Assembly (NCBI GenBank): GCA_018671175.1
Contig: JABHIE010000029.1
Location: 22,929-86,928, forward strand
Direction of reading: 5' to 3'
Length of the DNA stretch: 64,000 bases
Origin: Planctomycetota bacterium
Lineage (GTDB): Bacteria; Planctomycetota; UBA1135
Positions within the stretch are counted from its first letter, which is position 1. Each line of letters starts with the position of its first letter. Positions 26,715 through 34,867 of the stretch are shown here, in pieces. The notes beneath the pieces were generated by a model that ran no database searches, was not told the DNA's origin, and worked only from the letters and a program-made list of their open reading frames with translations. Both the position numbers and the translations under genes were made by a program.

Positions 26715-27668
26715 ATGAAGCCTAGGCCCGACCTTCTGCAACGCTTTCTTCTGCATCCCGCAGAGCTTGATCCATGCCCTCCTGACTGGCAGGCGGTCTT
26801 TGGGCGTCAGGCGCCACTGGCCGTCGAGATCGGCTTTGGTGGGGGCGAATACATGGCCTGGCAGGCAGGGCGAAAACTCGATACTGATTTTGTTGGCATT
26901 GAGCTGCCTCCAGATTGCATTGTGCATGGCGTGCCGCATCTTGCGGAAGCAGCCTTGAGCAATGTCCGCCTCATCCAGGGGGATGCGCGCTACCTTTTGC
27001 GCGAGTTGTTTGCACCGCAATCCCTTTCGCATGTACTGATGCAATTCCCGATGCCTTGGCCGAAAGAAAAGCATGCCAAGCACCGGGTGTATAGCCCTCA
27101 CTTCGCGGCAACTTTGGCTGATGTTCTCGCTCCAGACGGCTGTTTTGAGTTGGTCACGGATCAAGACTGGTATGCGAATGAAACGGCTGCCATCCTTGGT
27201 GCGGACGGTCGTTTTGAAACGAGCGCTGTTGAGGTTAATCCTGAGCGGCCATTCAAAACGCGCTACGAAACAAAATGGCTCGAAGAGGGCCGTTCCATTT
27301 ATCGCGTTACTGCAAAAGTTGTGCGCTTTGAGCTCGCTCCCCGTATTTTTACCGACCAACCCATGGATATCTTCCGCCTTAACTCTGTACCTGAATCTGA
27401 CACAGCCCAAGCTCTAGCCGGCCAAAAGCATCGTAGCGATGAGTTCATCCTTGAAATCAAAGATGTGTATCAGTCGGCGAGCGGTTGGCTGATTGGTGTG
27501 GTGGTGTCAGACGATGCTTTTGCCCAGCGCTTTCATCTTGAAGTGGTCGCTAAAAGAGATGGCCGCGTCTTGCTGAAAATTGGGCAAGTGCCGCGGCCGT
27601 ATTTCACGAAAGGAGTACGAGCTTCAATTGAGCTCGTGGGGCGTTTGCTCAGTGGCGAGCCCGCTTAA
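26715..27668 (+). CDS. trmB: tRNA (guanine-N7-)-methyltransferase with C-terminal extension
   Basis: Methylates G46 in tRNA variable loops using S-adenosylmethionine. Motifs: SAM-binding VEIGFGGGEY, QFPMPWPKEKHAKHRV (family form DPWPKxxHxKRR) and the C-terminal TRYETKW block. At 317 residues it is about 90 longer than E. coli TrmB; the extra C-terminal part is also found in some deep-branching TrmB proteins. The stop interlocks with that of the opposing gene (TTAA). Confidence 0.92.
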   Translation: MKPRPDLLQRFLLHPAELDPCPPDWQAVFGRQAPLAVEIGFGGGEYMAWQAGRKLDTDFVGIELPPDCIVHGVPHLAEAALSNVRLIQGDARYLLRELFAPQSLSHVLMQFPMPWPKEKHAKHRVYSPHFAATLADVLAPDGCFELVTDQDWYANETAAILGADGRFETSAVEVNPERPFKTRYETKWLEEGRSIYRVTAKVVRFELAPRIFTDQPMDIFRLNSVPESDTAQALAGQKHRSDEFILEIKDVYQSASGWLIGVVVSDDAFAQRFHLEVVAKRDGRVLLKIGQVPRPYFTKGVRASIELVGRLLSGEPA

Positions 27669-29185
27669 GGTATTTCGTGAATCGTTAAAAAGATGCTTTT
27701 GTGTTGGCTGAAAGGCGAGTTTGGTAATTTGCCTTCGATGCAGATGGGCACAATATCACGGACGCGTAGGCCAACGGAATTGTAGTCAGTCAAGAAAGTA
27801 GCGGATGGCCTGGAGGCGTCTCGAATAGATGGGTAGGCGCTCAGAATTGTGCGCCCTGAAAGAGGTAAGAAAGCTCGGATTCCACTGCTCGTCGATGCCA
27901 GACAGCCACGGAAAGACGGCCCATGAATGGGTACGGGCATGCTGTCTTCACGCGCGGGTGCGTTACTCCAGTTGAAGTCGATGGTCGTAGTAGAGCCATT
28001 GGGGTGATATTCAATCTGTTGATAGCCAACACCAGGCTCCATGAGGCTTTCGTTGAGCTTGTCAATCCAGGCAAGAGAGACTGTATTGAAGCGATCGTCT
28101 TGCGAAGTGGATAAATTCGGGCGCCTCTGGGGAAAAGAAGACCCATCAGACGGGCGACGCACACCTTTAAATTCATTGTGATTTAATTCTGAAAGCGGCG
28201 GGTTTGCAGCAAAACCAGAAAAGCGCTTCACATTGATGACGCCTTTGAATTCGATACCAACAAAAACGGGAACGCCAGTTAGAGGGTCAGGGTGGCCATC
28301 AAAACGATATTCTTCGTAGGCAATGACGAGATTGCGGTCGTCATCCTCAACAATGTCAGGCAATATTTGGCCACCATTGGATGGATTGAGCGCGTCGTGC
28401 AAATCCCAAGGAATGTCGCCTTCAAGAGTGATTGGGCCTTGAATGGTTGGTGCTCCGGGTTGTGTCCAATTTAGTCGTGCGATGTCAATATCGTAATCTT
28501 GGAATGTATTGTGCCCCTGGATGACCGTGCGTTTGTGATTGGCGTAAGCAACCGCGCATGCGGATGGGTTGCTAGCCAAAGCCACCATGTCGGGCATAAT
28601 GCCAGCCTCGCCTTTATCGATGAGCGGCAAACCCACTGGGTAGCCCACACCTGGCGCGAGAGTATGCAAGATGGGGGAGAGATCGTCAGTCGCATTACGG
28701 ATGAGTTCCCCAATCGAGTCGCGGCACTCAACACGAGCTGTTTCAAGGCGAGAATCGGCTGCAGTGCTGTAGCGATTATGCCTTGGCCAAGTGATGACGA
28801 AAGAGCCATCAGCCATAGCGCAGACATCAGGTTTGTTGCAAGTGTCGCGGTTAATAGGGTCGATGGCAGTGTAGACACCGACCTCAGGGTCGCCAAGCAA
28901 GTAATGGAACTCGTCGGTTTTGGCAGTTACCCAGCCTTGGACTTGCGTGCGCAAGACAAGCATGCCCTCTACATGTCTTAATTCGGAATCAAGAGCATTA
29001 ATTCCGTGGTAAGCCACAAAAATATCACCATATTGATTTACAGCAATTGTGGCATGGTCGACATCGGCATCTGGGTTTTTAGAAGCCAGGCGGAAGGTCG
29101 TGTCGAAAGAAACAGGAGGCGTTTGAGCCGCTAGTGGGTTCAAGAAAGCGCATAGAATTGCGGAAATAAGAGGGAATCTCATCAT
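27665..29185 (-). CDS. secreted protein of unknown function, probably beta-propeller
   Basis: About 506 residues with a signal peptide (about 1-20, ending in LAAQ). The body has repeated strand-like blocks of the type VDHATIAVNQYGDIFVAYHG, GSFVITWPRH and DDRNLVIAYEEY, spaced like blades of an exo-alpha-sialidase or similar propeller. No catalytic signature is recognised. ATG pairs at 29185 and 29182 are both possible; a TAAACT -10-like element lies just upstream. Single gene, convergent with trmB. Confidence 0.7.
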   Translation of the reverse strand: MMRFPLISAILCAFLNPLAAQTPPVSFDTTFRLASKNPDADVDHATIAVNQYGDIFVAYHGINALDSELRHVEGMLVLRTQVQGWVTAKTDEFHYLLGDPEVGVYTAIDPINRDTCNKPDVCAMADGSFVITWPRHNRYSTAADSRLETARVECRDSIGELIRNATDDLSPILHTLAPGVGYPVGLPLIDKGEAGIMPDMVALASNPSACAVAYANHKRTVIQGHNTFQDYDIDIARLNWTQPGAPTIQGPITLEGDIPWDLHDALNPSNGGQILPDIVEDDDRNLVIAYEEYRFDGHPDPLTGVPVFVGIEFKGVINVKRFSGFAANPPLSELNHNEFKGVRRPSDGSSFPQRRPNLSTSQDDRFNTVSLAWIDKLNESLMEPGVGYQQIEYHPNGSTTTIDFNWSNAPAREDSMPVPIHGPSFRGCLASTSSGIRAFLPLSGRTILSAYPSIRDASRPSATFLTDYNSVGLRVRDIVPICIEGKLPNSPFSQHKSIFLTIHEIP

Positions 29186-29188
29186 TAC

Positions 29189-29194
29189 AGTTTA
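29189..29194 (-). promoter_or_regulatory. -10-like TAAACT for the secreted protein gene
   Basis: TAAACT on the minus strand ends 3 nt before ATG 29185 and 6 nt before ATG 29182. Divergent from the TACTCT element of the AlkC-like gene. Inference, weak. Confidence 0.35.
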
Positions 29195-29240
29195 CCTTGA
29201 AAAGGCAAGGTGGGCTACCCTCTTTCGGTCCAAGAGCTCA

Positions 29241-29246
29241 TACTCT
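29241..29246 (+). promoter_or_regulatory. -10-like TACTCT for the AlkC-like gene
   Basis: TACTCT ends 8 nt before ATG 29255 and would exclude the upstream GTG at 29210 as start. Inference. Confidence 0.4.
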
Positions 29247-29254
29247 TGAGTCAA

Positions 29255-30403
29255 ATGCCAGGAAAACTACGCCGCCGCCGCGCCTCTGGGGCTGGTTTCG
29301 TCGCTGAAACTCAACCTACAACAGCTTTGCCGTTGTTGGAAATGGCATGCCTTGAGTGCGGGTTGCCCGCGGCGTTGCACCTTTCCGCCGAGGTCGAAGC
29401 CGCGGGGTATTTTGAAATGGGGCAGCTCGCGCAGTGGCGTTGCATTCAGGCCGTCATGGTTGGGCATTTGGCCGAAGCGCAAGATGCAATCGCGGTTGCC
29501 ACTCGTTTCTCTGAGCACAAAGAGTCGCGCGTGCAGTTTTTCGCACCAGGGATGTGGGCTCACCTGCATGCGTCTCATCCCAATCTCGCGTGGCAGGTGT
29601 TGGCCGAATTGGCATCTTCCACTGACTTGCGTGTTGCTGAATCGGTCCAGGCCTTCGGCGTTCGCCCGCTCGCTCATAAGTTGGGGGCAACTGTGGTTGC
29701 ACAACTCAGGCCATGGGTGCTTGACGAAAACCCAATGGTGCGCCGTGCGGCCATTGAAGCCACTCGCCCTCGCGGCATTTGGGTCAAACGCATGGTTTGG
29801 GCCGTCGAATCGCCTGCTTTGCTTTTGCCTTTGCTTGAGCCCATGAGAGATGAAAATTTCAGACTGGCGGCCAACTCGACCGGGAATTGCTTAAACGACA
29901 TTGCGAAAGACAACCCTGAGTTGGTCCTTGAAGTCTTAACTCGATGGAAACAAGAGGGCAAGGGCGAGCAGACCCAACACATTGTGCAGAAGGGGTTGCG
30001 CGGCTTGCTGAAAGCAGGTGATACTCGCGCCCTTTCTTTGTTGGGCTTTGGCGGTTTAGAGCTAGAGGTCAAAGTCGTCGCCGAGCAAGAGGTCGTCCGC
30101 CCGAATTCGGCTGTGGTTTATCACTTGCATTGCACAAATCTTGGGGCGAGCGCAAAGGGGCATTTGGCTGTTGAAATCTGCACACCTGGCAAAGTGGAGG
30201 GCCGCCCAAGACGCCGCCGCCGGAATTTAGGGGAGGTCGATCTGCCCCAAAGTGGCACTTGTGTCGTCCGTGTGCGAGAACGAGTTTTCGATACAAAGGC
30301 CGCGCCATTGATTGATGGCCAAGGCGCGATTCTCTTTTTTTTGGACGGCGAAGAAATCGCGCAGGTTGAATTTTGCTTGAAGCGAGCAGAATCGCTTGGC
30401 TAA
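29255..30403 (+). CDS. HEAT-repeat DNA alkylation repair glycosylase, AlkC-like
   Basis: About 382 residues. The N-terminal two thirds are helical HEAT-like repeats with the family blocks ESVQAFGVRPLA, WVLDENPMVRRAAIEATRPRG and NSTGNCLNDIAKDNPE. AlkC/AlkD proteins excise N-alkylated purines. The last roughly 110 residues are beta-rich (VYHLHCTNLGASAKGHLAVE ... AILFFLDGEEIAQVEF), matching the extra Ig-like domain described for AlkC. A GTG at 29210 is an alternative start, but a TACTCT -10-like element 8 nt before ATG 29255 favours the latter. The stop interlocks with the opposing gene (CTAA). Confidence 0.8.
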   Translation: MPGKLRRRRASGAGFVAETQPTTALPLLEMACLECGLPAALHLSAEVEAAGYFEMGQLAQWRCIQAVMVGHLAEAQDAIAVATRFSEHKESRVQFFAPGMWAHLHASHPNLAWQVLAELASSTDLRVAESVQAFGVRPLAHKLGATVVAQLRPWVLDENPMVRRAAIEATRPRGIWVKRMVWAVESPALLLPLLEPMRDENFRLAANSTGNCLNDIAKDNPELVLEVLTRWKQEGKGEQTQHIVQKGLRGLLKAGDTRALSLLGFGGLELEVKVVAEQEVVRPNSAVVYHLHCTNLGASAKGHLAVEICTPGKVEGRPRRRRRNLGEVDLPQSGTCVVRVRERVFDTKAAPLIDGQGAILFFLDGEEIAQVEFCLKRAESLG

Positions 30404-30717
30404 TTCATCCAGGGGTGGGTCGTGGTGAAAATTAAATGTCCAACCGAAAGCATGGCTGCGATGGCTGAAATCAAAAAACCCGGGATTGTGGAATAGTCTT
30501 TACCTTTTGCTTCGAGCGTGACCCAGGCGCAGACAAAGAAGAGTGGGACATTTAAAAGGATGTCGATCCAGGCGAATATGGAAAAGGTTGATGAATAGCT
30601 TGAAATGGCCAATACCATTGAGAAACCACCCATTGCCAGTGTAGCTAGTTGGGGGCTGATTCGGTCAATGGTTTCACCGACGCCAGGCCTTGTTGAAAAG
30701 TGTTCTGGTTCTGGCAC
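30400..30717 (-). CDS. small membrane protein of unknown function
   Basis: 105 residues with about three hydrophobic helices (about 25-45, 47-67 and 78-98) and a hydrophilic N-terminus. Starts with GTG two bases after the stop of the aminotransferase gene, so it is probably translated from the same mRNA. No family recognised. Confidence 0.6.
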   Translation of the reverse strand: MPEPEHFSTRPGVGETIDRISPQLATLAMGGFSMVLAISSYSSTFSIFAWIDILLNVPLFFVCAWVTLEAKGKDYSTIPGFLISAIAAMLSVGHLIFTTTHPWMN

Positions 30718-30719
30718 GA

Positions 30720-32054
30720 TTAATGAAGTGCAGCTAATGCGTCATGCAAACGCGGGAAGGCAGCGTTGAGCTCATCAATCGATGCAGCGCCAACAGAAGC
30801 TCGGAACCAACCACCGCCGTCGGCCTCTTCGACGCCGAAAGCATCAAAAGGCACAAGTGCGACCCCTGCAGCATGCAATAGGTAAGAACGGATGTCTTCG
30901 TGATCTTTGAGGGTATGCCCCTCAGGTGTAGTGCGGCCAATCAATGGAAAGCGAAGCGACATATAAATCGCACCTTGCGGCTCAATGTAGTCGACATCAA
31001 AACCACTCTTTTTAAGTGCGGCCATTCCGTCGCTCAAAATTTGCAAACGCTCGCGAATGCGGCGGGCAAGGTCGGCGTCCCAGGCGGCGACGGCATCGGT
31101 CTGGTTGAGAAAGTTAGCTGTGCCGAGTTGGACTGGTTTGGGTGCCCAAGCGCCGACATGCGTCAGCAAAGCAACGGCCTTGCCGATGATGGAGGGTGGC
31201 CCAAAAAACCAACCCAAACGCAAGCCCGTGGCGCAGAAGCCTTTTGAAATGCCATCAGAGTGCACAACCCAAGGTGCGCAGTCAGGGACTAACTCAACGG
31301 GTGAATAATGGCGGTGGCCATCGAAAGTCATGGAGCTGTAAATTTGGTCAAACAAAAGGTACAGCGGCTTTTCACTTCGTTGGGCGCGCGCAGTGTTTTC
31401 GCGCACGAGAAGATGCCCGAATGCCTCGACTTCTTCTTTTGCCATGACGCCGCCCGAAGGGTTTTGAGGAGTGTTTAAAACAAGTAAACGAGCTCCGCCT
31501 AAATGAGGCTCCATGGCCGCTGCCGTGGGCTGAAAGGCTGTTTCAGGGCCGCATGGGACGGCACGCACTCGCACATCGCAAACATCTCGATAGTTGTGGT
31601 TGTTCCAGGAGGGCGTCGGGAATAGGACCAACTCGCCGGGATCAACCAATAACCGGTAAGTCGCATACAAAGACGGACGCCCGCCAGAAACTACCGTAAT
31701 CGCATCAAGAGGGTAGTCAAGATTTTGCGTGCGCCGAATGTGAGCCTGAATCGCTTCGCGTAATTCGGGCATGCCGTTGGGTGGTGGGTAGTTTGTGAGC
31801 CCTTGATTCATCGCGTTCGTAATCGCATCACGCAAAGCATCAGGTAGGGGGAATTGCTCAGGCGAAAAATCGCCGACCGTCATGTCAGCAAGCGGCACGC
31901 CCTGTTCTTTGATTGCTCGAATTTCCCAGGCGATTTTGAGAATGGAAGACCCTACCATGCGCTTGGCCATTAAAGAAAGGCCTGAAGCTGAATCTCCAGC
32001 GGTGAAATTGGGAGAAACGAGAGAGTCGATTTGCGTTTTAGAGTCGGCAGTCAT
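30720..32054 (-). CDS. class I/II PLP-dependent aminotransferase
   Basis: About 444 residues of the aspartate-aminotransferase fold. The PLP lysine is in HSDGISKGFCATGLRLGW. NTPQNPSGG carries the conserved Asn and Pro, and YLLFDQIYS the Asp/Tyr pair. Substrate cannot be fixed; aspartate, alanine or aromatic acids are all possible. ATG 32054 is chosen over 32108 because a TACAAT -10-like element lies 8 nt before it. Confidence 0.88.
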   Translation of the reverse strand: MTADSKTQIDSLVSPNFTAGDSASGLSLMAKRMVGSSILKIAWEIRAIKEQGVPLADMTVGDFSPEQFPLPDALRDAITNAMNQGLTNYPPPNGMPELREAIQAHIRRTQNLDYPLDAITVVSGGRPSLYATYRLLVDPGELVLFPTPSWNNHNYRDVCDVRVRAVPCGPETAFQPTAAAMEPHLGGARLLVLNTPQNPSGGVMAKEEVEAFGHLLVRENTARAQRSEKPLYLLFDQIYSSMTFDGHRHYSPVELVPDCAPWVVHSDGISKGFCATGLRLGWFFGPPSIIGKAVALLTHVGAWAPKPVQLGTANFLNQTDAVAAWDADLARRIRERLQILSDGMAALKKSGFDVDYIEPQGAIYMSLRFPLIGRTTPEGHTLKDHEDIRSYLLHAAGVALVPFDAFGVEEADGGGWFRASVGAASIDELNAAFPRLHDALAALH

Positions 32055-32062
32055 GACGCCTA

Positions 32063-32068
32063 ATTGTA
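32063..32068 (-). promoter_or_regulatory. -10-like TACAAT for the aminotransferase gene
   Basis: A near-consensus TACAAT ends 8 nt before ATG 32054. It lies inside the longer open frame that begins at 32108, so it argues for the shorter protein and a leaderless mRNA. Inference. Confidence 0.5.
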
Positions 32069-32122
32069 CCGACTTTTCGTTTTTGGCTTGGATGTTTAGC
32101 TTGGGCATCTTAAAACCATGTC

Positions 32123-32509
32123 ATGAATGCCACACTTTTTGTCGCCAATCTCGTTTTGGTTGTTGTCATGCTACTCGGCACGATTTGGGCGGGTGTCCGC
32201 AATCGCCGCGAAGCGCATCTGGGGCTCGCACTCACAACGGTTTTGCTTTTAGCCTTGGCGATTGTTCAAGCTGAGATGTTTGGCCGCGGGTTTGCCTTTC
32301 CTGAGGTGCCGCTTCTAGTCCATCTGGTCGCGGCCTTTAGCGCACTAGTGAGTCTGCCTGGAGTTGTCTGGAGCGGGCTGTGCCTCTGGAAGAAGCAAGA
32401 TGCTCGCTACCTTCATGTCCGCTGGGTCGCATTGTTTGTCTTTTTGACGGTCGCTTCCGTTGGCACAGCCGTCTGGATGTTCCTTGGCGCAGTGCCTGTC
32501 GTCTCTTAA
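32123..32509 (+). CDS. four-helix membrane protein (DUF420-like)
   Basis: 128 residues, almost entirely four hydrophobic helices, with conserved-looking polar features HLVAAF and ARYLHVRWVAL. Size and pattern resemble small membrane proteins of the DUF420 type, but this is only a resemblance. A TTAAAA sequence lies 7 nt before the ATG. The stop interlocks with that of glcE (TTAA). Confidence 0.6.
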   Translation: MNATLFVANLVLVVVMLLGTIWAGVRNRREAHLGLALTTVLLLALAIVQAEMFGRGFAFPEVPLLVHLVAAFSALVSLPGVVWSGLCLWKKQDARYLHVRWVALFVFLTVASVGTAVWMFLGAVPVVS

Positions 32510-33444
32510 AGCGCGGGTCGTTTCAAAAAACGCAAACCTGTAGGGCAGCAGGCAGCTGAAAGCTCGTCAAGCCAACGACTCTCCATCCGATGGGGGATGC
32601 CCTGCCCTTCAGCGTCGATGGGCTTTTGCAGGCATTGTTGGTGCCCCGTCAATTCCCAGGCGTCATCTTGCCACTCGGTTGGTGCGGATAAGTGTGCATG
32701 CCTGAATGGAGTGCCGGCAAATTGCTCTAAAGTGCGCAGTCGAATTTGCTCGGCCTCTTGAGGGTCGGCCAATTGAAAGGAGGAATGCGGCGCCTGCTCT
32801 AAACCCGCCGTTTGTACCCAAGCTCGCGAGTCAGCTGCGGGTGAAAAAGCCATGCGCACACAGGGTGCAGCGAGCGATTTTTTAAGCGAGGTTGTCCACC
32901 ATTTTGTGAGGCGAGGAAGGGGGCGTAAGCGCAGGCTGAGTGTTGTGCAAATTGCGAGGCGACCGCGAGAACCGAGGAATAGCCGCGTGACATCGTAGCC
33001 GGCTACATTTTTGACAACTCGCCCACCTGTTTTGATTATGGTGCCGTCGGCTAAGACCCAGGTCGCGCCCAAAACTTGTTCGCGAGTACCGCCGCAAGCG
33101 CCATGAAGCAGGGTTAAATCGGGCGACATGAAAAGGCCACCTAAGGTGCCTGTTTTAGAGTGCGGCGAATCGACGCCAAGGCATAAACCGTGCGGCCGAA
33201 GAGCCTCGTTTAATTGATGTAGAGAAACACCAGCATCAACTTCGCAAGTTTGGTCAATCGCGTCAATCCAGTGAATCGAGGCCATTTTGGCGGTAGAAAT
33301 CAAAACTTCTGGGGTAGCCTTTGGGAAGTGTCGCGTAAGTCGCGTTTGATTGCCGCAAGGCAGGATGGAATGCTTATCTGCCGCGCCCGCCTTTAAATAG
33401 TCGACTAATTCATTGACTCGATTAGGGGAAATTAGTTCAGGCAT
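32506..33444 (-). CDS. glcE: FAD-binding oxidase, glycolate oxidase GlcE-like subunit
   Basis: About 312 residues of the FAD_binding_4 family. VEVDAGVSLHQLNEALRPHG-like text and GTLGGLF, GATWVLADGTIIKTGGR and VKNVAGYDVTRLFLGSRG match GlcE. The C-terminal half is short and variable. The ATG at 33444 lies 8 bases inside the end of glcD, so translation is coupled. GlcE works with GlcD and an Fe-S subunit GlcF to oxidise glycolate. No GlcF is next to it. Confidence 0.85.
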   Translation of the reverse strand: MPELISPNRVNELVDYLKAGAADKHSILPCGNQTRLTRHFPKATPEVLISTAKMASIHWIDAIDQTCEVDAGVSLHQLNEALRPHGLCLGVDSPHSKTGTLGGLFMSPDLTLLHGACGGTREQVLGATWVLADGTIIKTGGRVVKNVAGYDVTRLFLGSRGRLAICTTLSLRLRPLPRLTKWWTTSLKKSLAAPCVRMAFSPAADSRAWVQTAGLEQAPHSSFQLADPQEAEQIRLRTLEQFAGTPFRHAHLSAPTEWQDDAWELTGHQQCLQKPIDAEGQGIPHRMESRWLDELSAACCPTGLRFLKRPAL

Positions 33445-34867
33445 TTGAGTGCCCTCCGTGGCGATGAAATGCTTCAGCACAACCTTTACCCAAAGGCAAC
33501 CCACGGCCGGGGTTGAGCAAATCTTTGGGGTTGAAAACGCGTCGCAAGCGATCCATTAAGGCGAGTGTCTCGGGCGTAAATTGCTCATGAAGCAGAGCCT
33601 CTTTTTCGAGGCCAATCCCGTGCTCGCCAGAAAGTGAACCACCCAATTCAAGACACTTACGCAAAATGCGAATGCCCGCCCGCTCGACTTTTACAGTGAG
33701 CTCTTTATCGCTAGCGTCGTAGCAAAAATGGGGGTGAATGTTGCCGTCACCAGCGTGAAAGAAATTCGCGATTTCGAGGCCCGTTTCTGATTCGATTTCG
33801 GCGACGAATTTCATAATTTCGACAAGTCGAGAACGCGGTACAACGCCGTCCATGACATAACTGTCGGGTGAGAGTGCGCGAATCGCACGGCCCGCACCTT
33901 TTCGCCCAGCCCATATCGCGGCTCGATGCTCGACGGTGCGGGCATGTTCTACTCGAAGCGGCTCATGACGATTCAGGATGGCTTCCACCTCGGCGGCTTC
34001 TTGCTCGACTTGTTGTGGCGTGCCTTCGACTTCAACGATCAGAACTGCGCCGGCCTCAACGGGCAAGCCCGCTGCGTAAATGCTGTTTTCGACCACTTGC
34101 ATGGTGCGCTGATCCATGGTCTCCATGGCGACTGGCTGGATGCCACTGGCAACAATGTCGGCCGTCGTCGCGCAAGCCTCGATCATCGTGGGGTAGGCAC
34201 CCAGCAAAGTTTGAGCGGTTTCAGGGAGGGGTGTGAGGCGCACGCCAATGCGCAAAGCAATCGCTAGAGAGCCCTCTGAGCCAATGAGGAAACCGCGCAA
34301 ATCAAAATCATCTTCAGCCGCGGTGGGAGAGCCCCAAGTCTCGACGGTACCGTCAGCCAGGACGACTTCGGCAAACAAGATGTGCTGGGCCGTCATGCCG
34401 TGAAGGCAGCAGTGCGGGCCACCCGCGTTTTCGGCGAGATTGCCGCCAAGAGTGCACTCAAGTTGGCTTGACGGGTCAGGTGCGTAATAGAGGCCGCTAT
34501 CGGCCAGCATTTGGGAAAGCTCGGCATTGATAACTCCGGGCTCAACTACGGCGAATCTCGCATCTTCGTTAAACTCGAGAATTTCATTGAGTCGCAAGAG
34601 CGAAATCAAGACACCGCCTTCGGGGACAAGTGCACCAGCAGAAAGGCCTGTGCCGGCTCCGCGTGCCGTAAACGGGATGCCGGCAGCGTGCAAAACTTGA
34701 ACACATGCAACGACTTCTTTTCGAGACCCAGGCTCAAGCACTGCCGATGGCTTGCATGAAAAAAGAGTAAGCGCATCGGAGCGGAAGAGCGCAATATCTC
34801 GCTCACTCGTCAAAACGCGACTCTCGCCGATGATTGCGCGCAGGGCGCTAAGGGTGCTCGTTTGCAT
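33437..34867 (-). CDS. glcD: FAD-linked oxidase, glycolate/D-lactate dehydrogenase subunit GlcD-like
   Basis: 476 residues. N-terminal FAD_binding_4 domain with PFTARGAGTGLSAGALVPEG and YAPDPSSQLECTLGGNLAENAG-type blocks, and a C-terminal FAD-oxidase domain with FHAGDGNIHPHF and GSLSGEHGIGLEK. Catalyses 2-hydroxy acid oxidation. Its first codons overlap the end of the ferredoxin-fusion gene by 20 bases, tying the two into one transcript with glcE downstream. Confidence 0.92.
   Translation of the reverse strand: MQTSTLSALRAIIGESRVLTSERDIALFRSDALTLFSCKPSAVLEPGSRKEVVACVQVLHAAGIPFTARGAGTGLSAGALVPEGGVLISLLRLNEILEFNEDARFAVVEPGVINAELSQMLADSGLYYAPDPSSQLECTLGGNLAENAGGPHCCLHGMTAQHILFAEVVLADGTVETWGSPTAAEDDFDLRGFLIGSEGSLAIALRIGVRLTPLPETAQTLLGAYPTMIEACATTADIVASGIQPVAMETMDQRTMQVVENSIYAAGLPVEAGAVLIVEVEGTPQQVEQEAAEVEAILNRHEPLRVEHARTVEHRAAIWAGRKGAGRAIRALSPDSYVMDGVVPRSRLVEIMKFVAEIESETGLEIANFFHAGDGNIHPHFCYDASDKELTVKVERAGIRILRKCLELGGSLSGEHGIGLEKEALLHEQFTPETLALMDRLRRVFNPKDLLNPGRGLPLGKGCAEAFHRHGGHSNA

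Noticed and set aside
26694..27410. Long open frame antisense to trmB
   Set aside because: Runs through the conserved TrmB motifs on the other strand; composition is that of a mirrored coding sequence and it resembles no protein.
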